Assembly (NCBI GenBank): GCA_945928645.1 | Contig: CAMENR010000009.1 | Location: forward strand, 1-42,351 | Origin: an uncultured Clostridia bacterium | GTDB lineage: Bacteria > Bacillota > Clostridia > Christensenellales > UBA1242 | Reading direction: 5' to 3' | DNA length: 42,351 nucleotides | Shown here: one piece after another, positions 1-9,137 of the stretch | Position numbering within the stretch: position 1 is the first letter of the stretch | How the letters are laid out: each line of letters starts with the position of its first letter | Notes under the pieces: generated by a model | Seen by the model: the letters and a program-made list of their open reading frames with translations, nothing else | What the model was told of the DNA's origin: nothing | Database searches by the model: none | Position numbers and translations under genes: made by a program

Positions 1-59
1 TTTTGATTAAAATTTATCCAAGTTTTTATTGTATTTTAGATAATATAAACTAAATGTAT

Positions 60-95
60 ATTGCTTTTTGCTTAAATGCAAAAAGCAATTTTTTT
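60..95 (+). terminator. Rho-independent terminator of a gene left of the window
   Basis: Perfect 12-bp stem ATTGCTTTTTGC-ttaaat-GCAAAAAGCAAT followed by T6. Confidence 0.8.
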
Positions 96-144
96 CGCTC
101 TCACAACATCATACAAAATGAACTTTTCATCTGAGATTTTAATA

Positions 145-537
145 TCAAAACAAATTGTTTACATTAAAACCCATAAAATAATGAAGAGATTCTGCTGACG
201 CATTTATTATGGAGAGGTTTTCTAGGGCAAGAGATTTGTCGTTGTTGTTTAGAGCCTCGTCCAGTTTTATAAAACTTTCGTCAATAGACCTAATTTTGTC
301 GTAATTGGTGAAATAAGTTATAAATTTCTTTTGATTGTTCCAATATTTTTTTGTTTCGTCAAATTTGTCAACTACCTCCTTAGACGACAAGTCTTCTGAA
401 TGTTGGCTTACAAGGGTCGTTAATTGTGTAGAATAATCTTGCATATTATCATAAGTAATTTTTAGGAGATACTCTTCCAAGAAGCATATCGCTATGAGTA
501 TTGCAACGAGTATAAGGACATATATATTTCTCTTCAT
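145..537 (-). CDS. DUF4363-like membrane-anchored protein
   Basis: N-terminal hydrophobic segment then helical region; overlaps the downstream end of a DUF421 gene, a common clostridial pairing. Confidence 0.6.
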   Translation of the reverse strand: MKRNIYVLILVAILIAICFLEEYLLKITYDNMQDYSTQLTTLVSQHSEDLSSKEVVDKFDETKKYWNNQKKFITYFTNYDKIRSIDESFIKLDEALNNNDKSLALENLSIINASAESLHYFMGFNVNNLF

Positions 538-1241
538 TTTTTTACCTCATATATAAAGGTCTTGCATGGCTTATTTTTTTCTTGATAATAAACATTTCCG
601 TTGCTGTTGATTGTTAGCACCAAAATATCGTTTACTTTTGGGGTTTTTTGTGATTTCATAATTTTTTGAATAAACTCTCTGTCTAATTTTAGTTCCTTTA
701 GGTTTTCTTCCATAAGTTTTCCATCGTTTATAAGCACATAGTTAAGGGAATCTTCCTCTGTGGAAAGTTTTAGTTGTCCGCTGGTTGCAGGGCTGGCAGA
801 GGATTTTAGCAAAACACTGATATTGCCATTGGTTTCCACAATAGCATATGCCACATTTGCAAGGTCAAAGCATTGGCTGGTTCTCAACCCTTCTGTTAGG
901 TCGTTTAGAGTCATATTCAGTTGTTTTAGAGCAGGGTAGTTTATTCCGTCTTGGTCAATCACTATAATAGGCTTGCCATTGAGTAATTTTCTAAAAAAGA
1001 TACTTTTTCTGTTTAGCAATGTAAATAGATGATGCAAAACAACAAGAGTGAGCAATGGGACAATGCCGAACACAAGGGGAATAGATACATCGCTCATCGG
1101 GATGCAAGCCAAATCGGCAATTATTAAGGTAACAACCAACTCAAATGGTTGCATATCTCCAATCTGCCTTTTGCCCATAATTCGCACTGCAACTAGCACA
1201 ATGCCATAAATGATAAAAGACCTTAATACTAGTGTTATCAT
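534..1241 (-). CDS. DUF421 (YetF-like) membrane protein
   Basis: MxxxxxRSFIIYGIVLVAVRIMGKRQIGDMQPFELVVTLIIADLA is the characteristic N-terminus of DUF421 proteins. Confidence 0.85.
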   Translation of the reverse strand: MITLVLRSFIIYGIVLVAVRIMGKRQIGDMQPFELVVTLIIADLACIPMSDVSIPLVFGIVPLLTLVVLHHLFTLLNRKSIFFRKLLNGKPIIVIDQDGINYPALKQLNMTLNDLTEGLRTSQCFDLANVAYAIVETNGNISVLLKSSASPATSGQLKLSTEEDSLNYVLINDGKLMEENLKELKLDREFIQKIMKSQKTPKVNDILVLTINSNGNVYYQEKNKPCKTFIYEVKK

Positions 1242-1270
1242 ATGTCAATTTATTTACAATTTGAGAATAT

Positions 1271-2803
1271 TTATGCACGAGATTTTGATTGTTTTGTAGA
1301 GGCTTTTTTCGAAAGGCCTTTTTTGATGTCTGCAAAGGAAAATTTGAATAAGTTGAATAGCAGGCAAAAAATAAGGTAAAATATAGTCGCAACAATGCAA
1401 GAAACTGCCAAAGAAATAAACATTGGTAATACATTTTTGCATAGATTATATATCCACCTAGACATAAGCAAACTAGAAAGTGATGCAACTATGGCAAAAA
1501 GTAGATATTTTAGATTAAAAAAGTTGTCATCTAGCGCCTTGTTGAGCATAATAATATTCAAAATACTTGCACCCCCAAGGCAAAGAGCCATCCCCCAAAC
1601 CAAAGATAAGACTCCTAGACTAGTTGTGAGAAATATTATGCAAAATAATAACCCCACAGCGCCAATAAGATAATTTACAAAACTTTTTACTTCAAGATTT
1701 AGAGCATTTAGGCAGGATACAGTTACTCCACTTAGACAAATAGGTAAGACAAGAAAACTGGAATAACTCAAAAAATATCCAGAATTTGCATTGTTATAAA
1801 AGAAAATTCCAATAGGACCACCAAGTGAGAAGAATAAAGGAATAAATATAAAGGATATAAACATAGCAAATTTTATAGAGAAGTGGATTTTTGACTTAAT
1901 TTCGTCGTTGTTTTGGGTAAAAACAGCGGAGGACAAGTCTGGAATAAGTGTTGTGGATAATGCCCCAATAACTGTGGATGGAACATACAACAAAGGGAAA
2001 GTCATCCCCATCGCAACCCCAAACAGAGCAATAGCCTGGTCGTTGGTATAGCCAATGCTAACCAATTTTAGAGGTATAATAACAGATATCAGTGGGGTAA
2101 GTAGGCTAGACACCACCCTAACAATTGTTATGGGGAGAGATGATTTTATAATAGGTTTAATAAAACCTTTTGGAGAAGAAAATTTTCCACCTCGTTTTAG
2201 ATAGAGCAAAAGAACCAAAATGCTAGAAGCAATGCAAGAAATGGTATATGAAATTCCTGCAAGAAAAACCTTTTCAAGTGAAAAACTTAATACCGCAAGG
2301 AAGAGAACTGTTAAAATTATCCTAACAATTTGCTCTACAAACTCTGTAAGAGATACCCAAAAATATTGTTTTTTGCCCCACAGACTCCCTCGCAACGAGG
2401 AATAAACAGTAGAGAATATAAGGGAAGGTAGAAGTATCAAGAGGATTACGATGCACCGTGTATCTGTAAAAATGTTAGAAAGTAAATTTCTGCACAAAAA
2501 AACAACCCCACATATAGCAAGCGAAGTGCAAATTCCGATAGTTAATGCCCCGGTAACAACCTTAAAACTGCCCCTATTATCCTTTTTAGTTTCGAATTCT
2601 GATGTCCTTTTGCTAACAACCAATGGTAATCCACTAGAAATAAAGGTTTCTAAAACCATAAAAACTGAAAATGCAATTTGATATACACCTAGACCTTCTG
2701 CCCCCACAGTGCGAGATAAAAAAATTCTAAAGAAAAAGCCCATTGCTCTTGTAAGCACAGAAAATGATGTTATAACTGCCAATGCCTTAAAAAGTTTTTT
2801 CAA
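1271..2803 (-). CDS. Polysaccharide/lipid flippase, SpoVB/MurJ-like (MOP superfamily)
   Basis: 510 aa, multi-TM, N-terminus RAMGFFFRIFLSRTVGAEGLGVYQIAFSVFM typical of SpoVB-like proteins. Confidence 0.8.
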   Translation of the reverse strand: MKKLFKALAVITSFSVLTRAMGFFFRIFLSRTVGAEGLGVYQIAFSVFMVLETFISSGLPLVVSKRTSEFETKKDNRGSFKVVTGALTIGICTSLAICGVVFLCRNLLSNIFTDTRCIVILLILLPSLIFSTVYSSLRGSLWGKKQYFWVSLTEFVEQIVRIILTVLFLAVLSFSLEKVFLAGISYTISCIASSILVLLLYLKRGGKFSSPKGFIKPIIKSSLPITIVRVVSSLLTPLISVIIPLKLVSIGYTNDQAIALFGVAMGMTFPLLYVPSTVIGALSTTLIPDLSSAVFTQNNDEIKSKIHFSIKFAMFISFIFIPLFFSLGGPIGIFFYNNANSGYFLSYSSFLVLPICLSGVTVSCLNALNLEVKSFVNYLIGAVGLLFCIIFLTTSLGVLSLVWGMALCLGGASILNIIMLNKALDDNFFNLKYLLFAIVASLSSLLMSRWIYNLCKNVLPMFISLAVSCIVATIFYLIFCLLFNLFKFSFADIKKGLSKKASTKQSKSRA

Positions 2804-2879
2804 AATTTTCTCCTATTGAATAATATATATAAATATATTTATTTTGCTGTTGCGTTTAGAATGAATAAAGGGAGAAAAA

Positions 2880-3161
2880 ATGAATAACATCAAAAAAGTG
2901 GATATATTGCCTTTTCAAATAATGAAAATTGTGGGGAAAACTAAGATAGATGTAGCAAAGAATTTCGCCATTTCAACAAGAGCAATAGTGGGAGATGACA
3001 ACGGATTTGTGTTAGTGGACAACAAATGTTCACATATATACACTGTTTTGCCGGGGGATACACTTAATTCTATTGCCAGTAAATTTGGGACTACACCACT
3101 AGAAATTAAGAAAAAAAATGACATTTTATTTATATTTGTCGGGCAACAACTATTAATATAG
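2880..3161 (+). CDS. LysM-domain protein
   Basis: C-terminal IYTVLPGDTLNSIASKFGTTPLEIKKKND...VGQQLLI LysM motif; no evident signal peptide. Confidence 0.7.
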   Translation: MNNIKKVDILPFQIMKIVGKTKIDVAKNFAISTRAIVGDDNGFVLVDNKCSHIYTVLPGDTLNSIASKFGTTPLEIKKKNDILFIFVGQQLLI

Positions 3162-3219
3162 TTGCAATTTTTATAAAAAAAATGTTATAATAGCGCCGTG
3201 AGGTTGAGATATAACTCAA

Positions 3220-4341
3220 ATGATAGAAATAAAAGAAGTTAAAACAAAAAAAGATATAAAGAAATTTGTAAACTTTCCGCATAAATTGTATAAAGGGAAT
3301 AAGAACTTTGTCCCTTTTTTGAATATAGATGAGATAAATAAATTTAATCCAAAGAAAAATGAATCTTATCACGATTGCATTGTCAAATGTTTTTTGGCAT
3401 ATAAAGACGGTGAACTTGTTGGAAGAATTGCTGGCATTGTGCAGAAATTATATAATGAGAAAGTTAATGAAAAACGTGCAAGATTTTCACGTTTTGATTG
3501 TATTGACGACAACGAAGTGGCAAAGGCGTTGTTTGACGCAGTGGAAAAGTGGGCAAAACAAGAAGGAATGGATATCATTCATGGCCCAATGGGATATAAT
3601 GATTTGGACAGGGAAGGATTACTTATAGAGGGCTTTGACCAAATGTCCACATTTGAAGAACAGTATAACTATGATTATTATGGCAAACTTATTGAAAATA
3701 ATGGGTTTGAAAAGGAAGTTGACTGGGTGGAATATAGAATATTTGCACCAGAAGAAGTCAACGAACGTGTTGATAAAATTGCTGATGTAGTATCCAAAAG
3801 ATACAACCTTAGACTTCTAACTCCTCCAAGTATCAAATGGTTTGTGGACAAGTACAAAGACCAATTTTTTGATGTTCTTGATGCTGCTTATTCTCCTTTG
3901 TATGGGGTTGTTCCATTTTCGGACAAGATGAAAGATTCGCTGATTTCTCAGTTTGGACTAATTTTGAACAAAGATTTTATCATTGGCATATTAAATGAGA
4001 AAGATGAACTTATTGCTTTTGGGCTGGTATTCCCATCAATTTCGGAATCAGTAAACAAGAGTAAGGGTAGAATTCTTCCATTTGGTATTTTTAGAATGTT
4101 AAAGCAAATAAAGAACCCAAAAAGCGTGGATTTGGGGTTGATAGCAATAAGACCAGAATATCAAAATAAAGGTGTAAATGCTATGATTGTTTCGCATCTT
4201 ATGCATGGGATGATTGAAAAGAAAATAGAATATGCCGAAACAAATCTTATGCTGGAAGACAATACAAGGATACAAGGGCAGTGGAGTGTATTTGACTACA
4301 TTCAACACAAACGACGAAGAAGTTATGTAAAGAGAATTTGA
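3220..4341 (+). CDS. GNAT-like N-acetyltransferase
   Basis: 373 aa; N-terminal KTKKDIKKFVNFPHKLYKGNKNFVP and C-terminal LGLIAIRPEYQNKGVNAMIVSHLM (GNAT-like). Confidence 0.65.
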   Translation: MIEIKEVKTKKDIKKFVNFPHKLYKGNKNFVPFLNIDEINKFNPKKNESYHDCIVKCFLAYKDGELVGRIAGIVQKLYNEKVNEKRARFSRFDCIDDNEVAKALFDAVEKWAKQEGMDIIHGPMGYNDLDREGLLIEGFDQMSTFEEQYNYDYYGKLIENNGFEKEVDWVEYRIFAPEEVNERVDKIADVVSKRYNLRLLTPPSIKWFVDKYKDQFFDVLDAAYSPLYGVVPFSDKMKDSLISQFGLILNKDFIIGILNEKDELIAFGLVFPSISESVNKSKGRILPFGIFRMLKQIKNPKSVDLGLIAIRPEYQNKGVNAMIVSHLMHGMIEKKIEYAETNLMLEDNTRIQGQWSVFDYIQHKRRRSYVKRI

Positions 4342-4412
4342 TTATATACTTCTAACCTAAAATTTAATCGTAGATAGTTTAATTTTTTGAAACATATTGA
4401 TGTTTTGAAACA

Positions 4413-4442
4413 AAAAAATCTCACATTTCTGTGAGATTTTTT
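4413..4442. terminator. Bidirectional terminator between convergent genes
   Basis: AAAAAATCTCAC-atttct-GTGAGATTTTTT. Confidence 0.85.
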
Positions 4443-4451
4443 GTTGTAATA

Positions 4452-7400
4452 TTATCTTTTCTTTTTGTCTTGAGATTCAGGGGCTTTTTTTGTTCCGTCA
4501 GAATTTTTTAGAGCATTAAATTCTTTTTCTACCTGTTTCTTTTTGTTTTTTATTTCAGATTTTTCGCTAGAACGAATAATTTGATTGTTTTGAAGATAGG
4601 CAACTGCAGAATTTAGATATTCGATTCTTTCTTTTATCTTATTCAACTTCTTGGTGTATTCGCTATAAAGTTTTGCATCAACACTTTCGTCATTGTTAGT
4701 TTTTGCTTCATATTCTGCTTTAATTTGGTCATATTCTGCTTGAAGAGTTGCTAATTGCTCATTAAGATTTTCAAGGCTTCCTTCTCTCTTTGTCTTAAGT
4801 TCTGCTTTGATTTGTTTTTCGTTGATAGCTTTTGGAGATTTCTTATATTCTGCCTTTTTAATCTTTTCTTTCTTTTGTTTTTTAGGAACTCTTCTAAGTA
4901 GGTATCCTGCTATTGCAAATCCCAATGCCAGCACAAGTAGAAGGGAAGATGCCAAAGCCCAAATATTCATATCTGCCGAGTTATCGTGGTTATGTTCTGC
5001 CTCATCTTCGTCAGGTGTTTCTTCTGCTTGTTCAACAACTTTTGATACTATTGTATATTCGTCAGAAGTTTTGCCAACATATTCGCTTGATTCCACATCG
5101 CTAACCACAAAGTTGTTGATATACATCTTTCCGACAACAGGACTATCTGCTGTGCCCAATGAGAAGCATACTTTTACATTTTGATCAGATTCTGCCAAAA
5201 CGTATATGGTATATAGTTTGTATCCATTGTTTTCATCATCTTCTTCTGGGGTAGGGGTGATGATTTTATTAAAGATATTCTTATTTTCTTCATCTTCTAT
5301 TATTTTGCCATCAGAGTCAACTGCTACCACTTCCATCATTCCGGCGCCTTTACCTACCAAATCTTCTGTCCTTATCCATGCACTAAATTTATAGTAGTTG
5401 TCTTTCTTTAGGGAATAGATGTAATTGGTGGAGATTGTTTGATAACTATTTTCAAATATATTATGCAATGTCAAAACTGATGTTGAAGTAGGGATAGTTG
5501 GAAGGTCTGGGTCGTCAAGTTTGTTGTATATATTTGCATAACACTCATTTTTGTTTGAAACTTTTATTGTTTCAAATCCAATGGCATCTTGCGACCTCTT
5601 ATCTCCGTCTTTCTTTACTGGTTCAAAGTTGTTCTCCAAAAGGTTTAGAGATAGGCTGGTAGCACCTGCAACAACTTTTTCAGAAGAAAGGTATCCAGCA
5701 CAGTCAAAGAATGCACATTGAGTTGTGCTTGTGTTGCCATGAACACCTACAACCATCTTTACGTCAGTTGACGAAATTCCATTGGTTACATAGAAGTAGA
5801 GTTGTTTCCATACACCATTAGTTTGGATATTATCAAATATCGCTAGTGTTTTGCCGCTCTTATCCACAAGTTTTACATATGCCTTGGCGTCATCATAAGT
5901 GTTTACGCCAACATAGAAGGTTGTTTTGGTTTGAGTAGAATGACTGTTTGCAGACAATGTAACAGAACTACTACTAAAAGAAACGTCGTTAGATGTGGAA
6001 CTTCTAACCATAAGGACATTTTCCTCATTTTCGCTATAATCGCCTTTGTTAAGATTGTAGAAATCTTTATAGAATGCATTGTTTGCCCCAGGGTTAGTTA
6101 TTGTCCCGTAACTATCTTGTGGGTTGCGAATAGAGTCTGCAGAATAATTGCCTATTCTTATTATGCCACTTGAAAGTCTTTCGTCGGCTGGTTTCGAAAT
6201 ATTCCAACTGCTAGGCGAAAGAGGATAGTTTAGAAGGATTGATCCACCTACTCCTATAGTATAACTGGAGGATAGGGAATCTATTGTCGCAAAGTTAAAT
6301 TGACCATTTTGGATATCCGAAGTGTCTGTCATACTGGATAGGTCAAGGGTATTGGAGGAAGTTTTTTTGGAAAACTCTGTTGAAGTAATTGCTTCAAGAA
6401 CAATGTTATCCACAACAGCCCAACCCTTTTCTTTTCCGATGGACATTTCAAGAGCAACTTTTTCATCTCTAGCACTGCTACCTTGAATATAGAAACTTAC
6501 AACCGAAAAGCCATTCCTTGCATCAGCACTAGATGTGCCTTTAAGTTCCGATTGAGTTATTGCTTTGGAAGATAAATCTTCGTTGGTTGGGGTAAGAGTT
6601 ACCTTAAGCCCAGATGTATTTCCGCCAGTTTTCAAAATAAACGACAATCTGTAAAGACCATGCTGATAAATAGTTAGGGAATTATCTTTTGCCAGGTCTT
6701 CATCTGTTGCAGAAGAAATCTTTTTGGATTCCACCACATCTTCTTTGTTTATAAAAAGGAGTGATTTTGTTGAGGAGGAAGTGCCGTCAAATGATTCTGA
6801 TTTGATGCCAGTGGATTCAAACACTGTGTTAATTTGGGCATCAATGTATTCCTTGGTGTTGACATATATTTCACTTTCTCCATTGCCACCACTAACTGTC
6901 CAAAAATTCAAACCACTTTCAAAGTTAGCATTTTTGTAGGAGGTTAGCATTGTGCGTTGAAAACTCTTTTTGGTGCAGGAGTCAGATTCTACTGCACTAA
7001 GATAGTCTGCTTCTGCCACCTCAGAAACGGTTATGTGATCATAAAACACAGCCCCTGATGCAGTTCCCTTGGAAAATTTCAGTTGCAATGTAAATGTTTT
7101 TGTATCAAATGAATCTGTTTGAACATAAAAACAATATTTGTTCCACTCTTTTGTAGTAACAGGCAAGGACATATCTAGTTCTGGCGAATAAATAGTGCCA
7201 GAGCCTGTCCCTTGTGTCATAGCATAAACACTTATTTCATAAAACTTATCGTTTTCCAGTGTTGCAGAATCACTAGTTACATGTGCAGATGTTTGTCCAG
7301 TTGCTTCGCTAGCACCACGAAACATCAAGATATACTTGTCTGGATCGGTGATATTAGTTGATGGCTTTGGTTTAACTGAAAGACCATAGTTGTAGGAAGT

Positions 7401-7670
7401 ATTTTCTGTGTCGATAACGCCACACGAAACATCTTCATTCACACTAACTGTCCAACTATTACCATCTAGAGATGCAGGGAAGTTGTCGCCTCTGTCAGTT
7501 TTTGTAGTAAAATCTCCGTTCTTTATAACACCTGTTTTTACAGATTGATAGTAGTAGGCTTGCACAGGAGTGTGTGAAAACCTAAGCATTGGCACACCTG
7601 ACAAAACACACGTTGCAGAAAGGGCAAGTGCGACAAGTGCTTTTTTAGTTTTTCTAAAATTGCGTTCCAT
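4452..7670 (-). CDS. Large secreted/membrane surface protein with repeated carbohydrate-binding-like modules, C-terminal TM and basic coiled-coil tail
   Basis: Signal peptide (ALVALALSATCVLSG), recurring 'NGDF/NANF/NGQF/NNF' module starts, TM IWALASSLLLVLALGFAIAGYLLRR, then ~150 aa Lys/Glu-rich tail. Confidence 0.7.
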   Translation of the reverse strand: MERNFRKTKKALVALALSATCVLSGVPMLRFSHTPVQAYYYQSVKTGVIKNGDFTTKTDRGDNFPASLDGNSWTVSVNEDVSCGVIDTENTSYNYGLSVKPKPSTNITDPDKYILMFRGASEATGQTSAHVTSDSATLENDKFYEISVYAMTQGTGSGTIYSPELDMSLPVTTKEWNKYCFYVQTDSFDTKTFTLQLKFSKGTASGAVFYDHITVSEVAEADYLSAVESDSCTKKSFQRTMLTSYKNANFESGLNFWTVSGGNGESEIYVNTKEYIDAQINTVFESTGIKSESFDGTSSSTKSLLFINKEDVVESKKISSATDEDLAKDNSLTIYQHGLYRLSFILKTGGNTSGLKVTLTPTNEDLSSKAITQSELKGTSSADARNGFSVVSFYIQGSSARDEKVALEMSIGKEKGWAVVDNIVLEAITSTEFSKKTSSNTLDLSSMTDTSDIQNGQFNFATIDSLSSSYTIGVGGSILLNYPLSPSSWNISKPADERLSSGIIRIGNYSADSIRNPQDSYGTITNPGANNAFYKDFYNLNKGDYSENEENVLMVRSSTSNDVSFSSSSVTLSANSHSTQTKTTFYVGVNTYDDAKAYVKLVDKSGKTLAIFDNIQTNGVWKQLYFYVTNGISSTDVKMVVGVHGNTSTTQCAFFDCAGYLSSEKVVAGATSLSLNLLENNFEPVKKDGDKRSQDAIGFETIKVSNKNECYANIYNKLDDPDLPTIPTSTSVLTLHNIFENSYQTISTNYIYSLKKDNYYKFSAWIRTEDLVGKGAGMMEVVAVDSDGKIIEDEENKNIFNKIITPTPEEDDENNGYKLYTIYVLAESDQNVKVCFSLGTADSPVVGKMYINNFVVSDVESSEYVGKTSDEYTIVSKVVEQAEETPDEDEAEHNHDNSADMNIWALASSLLLVLALGFAIAGYLLRRVPKKQKKEKIKKAEYKKSPKAINEKQIKAELKTKREGSLENLNEQLATLQAEYDQIKAEYEAKTNNDESVDAKLYSEYTKKLNKIKERIEYLNSAVAYLQNNQIIRSSEKSEIKNKKKQVEKEFNALKNSDGTKKAPESQDKKKR

Positions 7671-7815
7671 AATGACCTTCTTATTTTATATTGTTTAACT
7701 CCCTTGGGAGTTCAAGACTATTGCATTATATAATAACTTAGCAAAAAATGCAATCAATTTTTGTTATTTATTATTATATAAAATATTTTTCTACTAAATC
7801 AAACATAATAAAAGT

Positions 7816-8178
7816 ATGGACGAGAAAAAGAAAACTATAACATTTTTTATTTTTGCAGTGGTTGTGGGTATAATCAATGGGCTTTTTGGTGGCGGTGGGG
7901 GTATGCTATGCGTGCCAGTTTTTAGGAATATACTTGGGTTGGAGGACAAGCAATCTCATGCAACTGCTGTTTTGGTTATGTCTATTATTAGCATACCTAC
8001 ACTTATTGTCTATCTATCTTCCTTGCCGTTTAGGGCAGATGTGGGGATAATGATTACTATAGGCTCTCTGGTTGGTGGAATTGTGGGAAGCATAGCCCTG
8101 AAAAAAATCAACAATAAATTGCTTAATATACTATTTATAATTGTGTTGATAGCATCGGGAATAAAAATGTTTTTCTAG
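7816..8178 (+). CDS. TauE/SafE-family membrane protein, half length (N-half-like)
   Basis: FAVVVGIINGLFGGGGGMLCVPVFRNILGL glycine-rich TauE motif; 120 aa. Confidence 0.75.
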   Translation: MDEKKKTITFFIFAVVVGIINGLFGGGGGMLCVPVFRNILGLEDKQSHATAVLVMSIISIPTLIVYLSSLPFRADVGIMITIGSLVGGIVGSIALKKINNKLLNILFIIVLIASGIKMFF

Positions 8179-8244
8179 TGATTTAGTATAAAAACATATG
8201 AAATTGGTGCCAAAGTAGTATTTAAGGGTAAAAAAGGAGAAAGT

Positions 8245-8616
8245 ATGTGGTTTGTATTTATTCTAATTGGACTTACAACTGGGCTTTTGGGTGCTATGGG
8301 ACTTGGTGGGGGAACACTACTAATTCCATTGTTATCTTTGGTGGGGGTGGGGCAAAAAGAGGCTCAGCTTATCAATGTGCTGTCATTTGTAATTATGGCA
8401 CTGTTTATTCTGTTTTTTAATATAAAGAATAAAATGATTGACATTTTCCCAGCAATTATGTTTTCGGTGGTAGCAGTGCCTTTTGCAGTTATTTTAGCAT
8501 TGTGTGTGCAGGGGGCAAATGAGCAAGTGTTGAAGATTATCTTCGGTATCTTTTTACTCCTTATGGGTGGATACGAATTGTTTTGCTACCTAAAAAAATA
8601 TCATTGCAAAAAATAG
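8245..8616 (+). CDS. TauE/SafE-family membrane protein, half length
   Basis: LIGLTTGLLGAMGLGGGTLLIPLLSLVGVGQKEAQLINVLSF; 123 aa. Confidence 0.75.
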   Translation: MWFVFILIGLTTGLLGAMGLGGGTLLIPLLSLVGVGQKEAQLINVLSFVIMALFILFFNIKNKMIDIFPAIMFSVVAVPFAVILALCVQGANEQVLKIIFGIFLLLMGGYELFCYLKKYHCKK

Positions 8617-8743
8617 GTGTAATTGTTATTAGGTGTAAGTGATAGTTTATTAAACCTCTATCGCAGACACTCAAAATTATGAGACAACATTATGGAACAA
8701 AATTATAACTACCAAGAATGATGACGGTCAAGAAAAATTTTTC

Positions 8744-8771
8744 TTGACATTTTTTATTTGTGTGATATTTT
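8744..8771 (+). promoter_or_regulatory. Candidate promoter of the ferredoxin gene
   Basis: TTGACA (8744-8749), 16-bp spacer, extended -10 TGaTATTTT. Confidence 0.55.
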
Positions 8772-8942
8772 GTAGGTGAACATACAACCTTGACAGTATT
8801 TCGTAATACAAAGGTAACTTTATAGCCAAATTTTAATAAGAAATCAATGTTTGTTGTTCAAAAAATGAGCCTTATATCGCAATTTTTCTTTACATATTTC
8901 AAAACTTCGTGTAAAATACTGGTTGTAATAAGGAGTAAAAAA

Positions 8943-9110
8943 ATGGTTGACAAAGAAAAATGTATCGGCTGTGGCGCTTGTGAAGGGGTTTGTCCTGTAG
9001 GCGCAATAAAAATCGTTGATGGCAAATCTCAAATTGACGACAATATATGCATAGGTTGCCACACCTGCGAGGGTATCTGCCCAGTAGAAGCAATAAAAAT
9101 TGAAAAATAA
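8943..9110 (+). CDS. 2[4Fe-4S] ferredoxin-type protein
   Basis: Two CxxCxxCxxxCP motifs (CIGCGACEGVCP, CIGCHTCEGICP); start ATG 8943 preceded by AAGGAG. Confidence 0.9.
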   Translation: MVDKEKCIGCGACEGVCPVGAIKIVDGKSQIDDNICIGCHTCEGICPVEAIKIEK

Positions 9111-9137
9111 GCAGTTATCTGCAAAGGAGATTTTGTT

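Noticed and set aside
1141-1488. 115-aa minus-strand ORF bridging the DUF421 and flippase genes
   Set aside because: Overlaps two convincing CDSs in another frame and has no protein-like domain.
3199-3222. TTGAG-atataa-CTCAA hairpin next to the acetyltransferase start as a translational switch
   Set aside because: Only 5 bp of weak A/T-rich stem; expected by chance in this composition.
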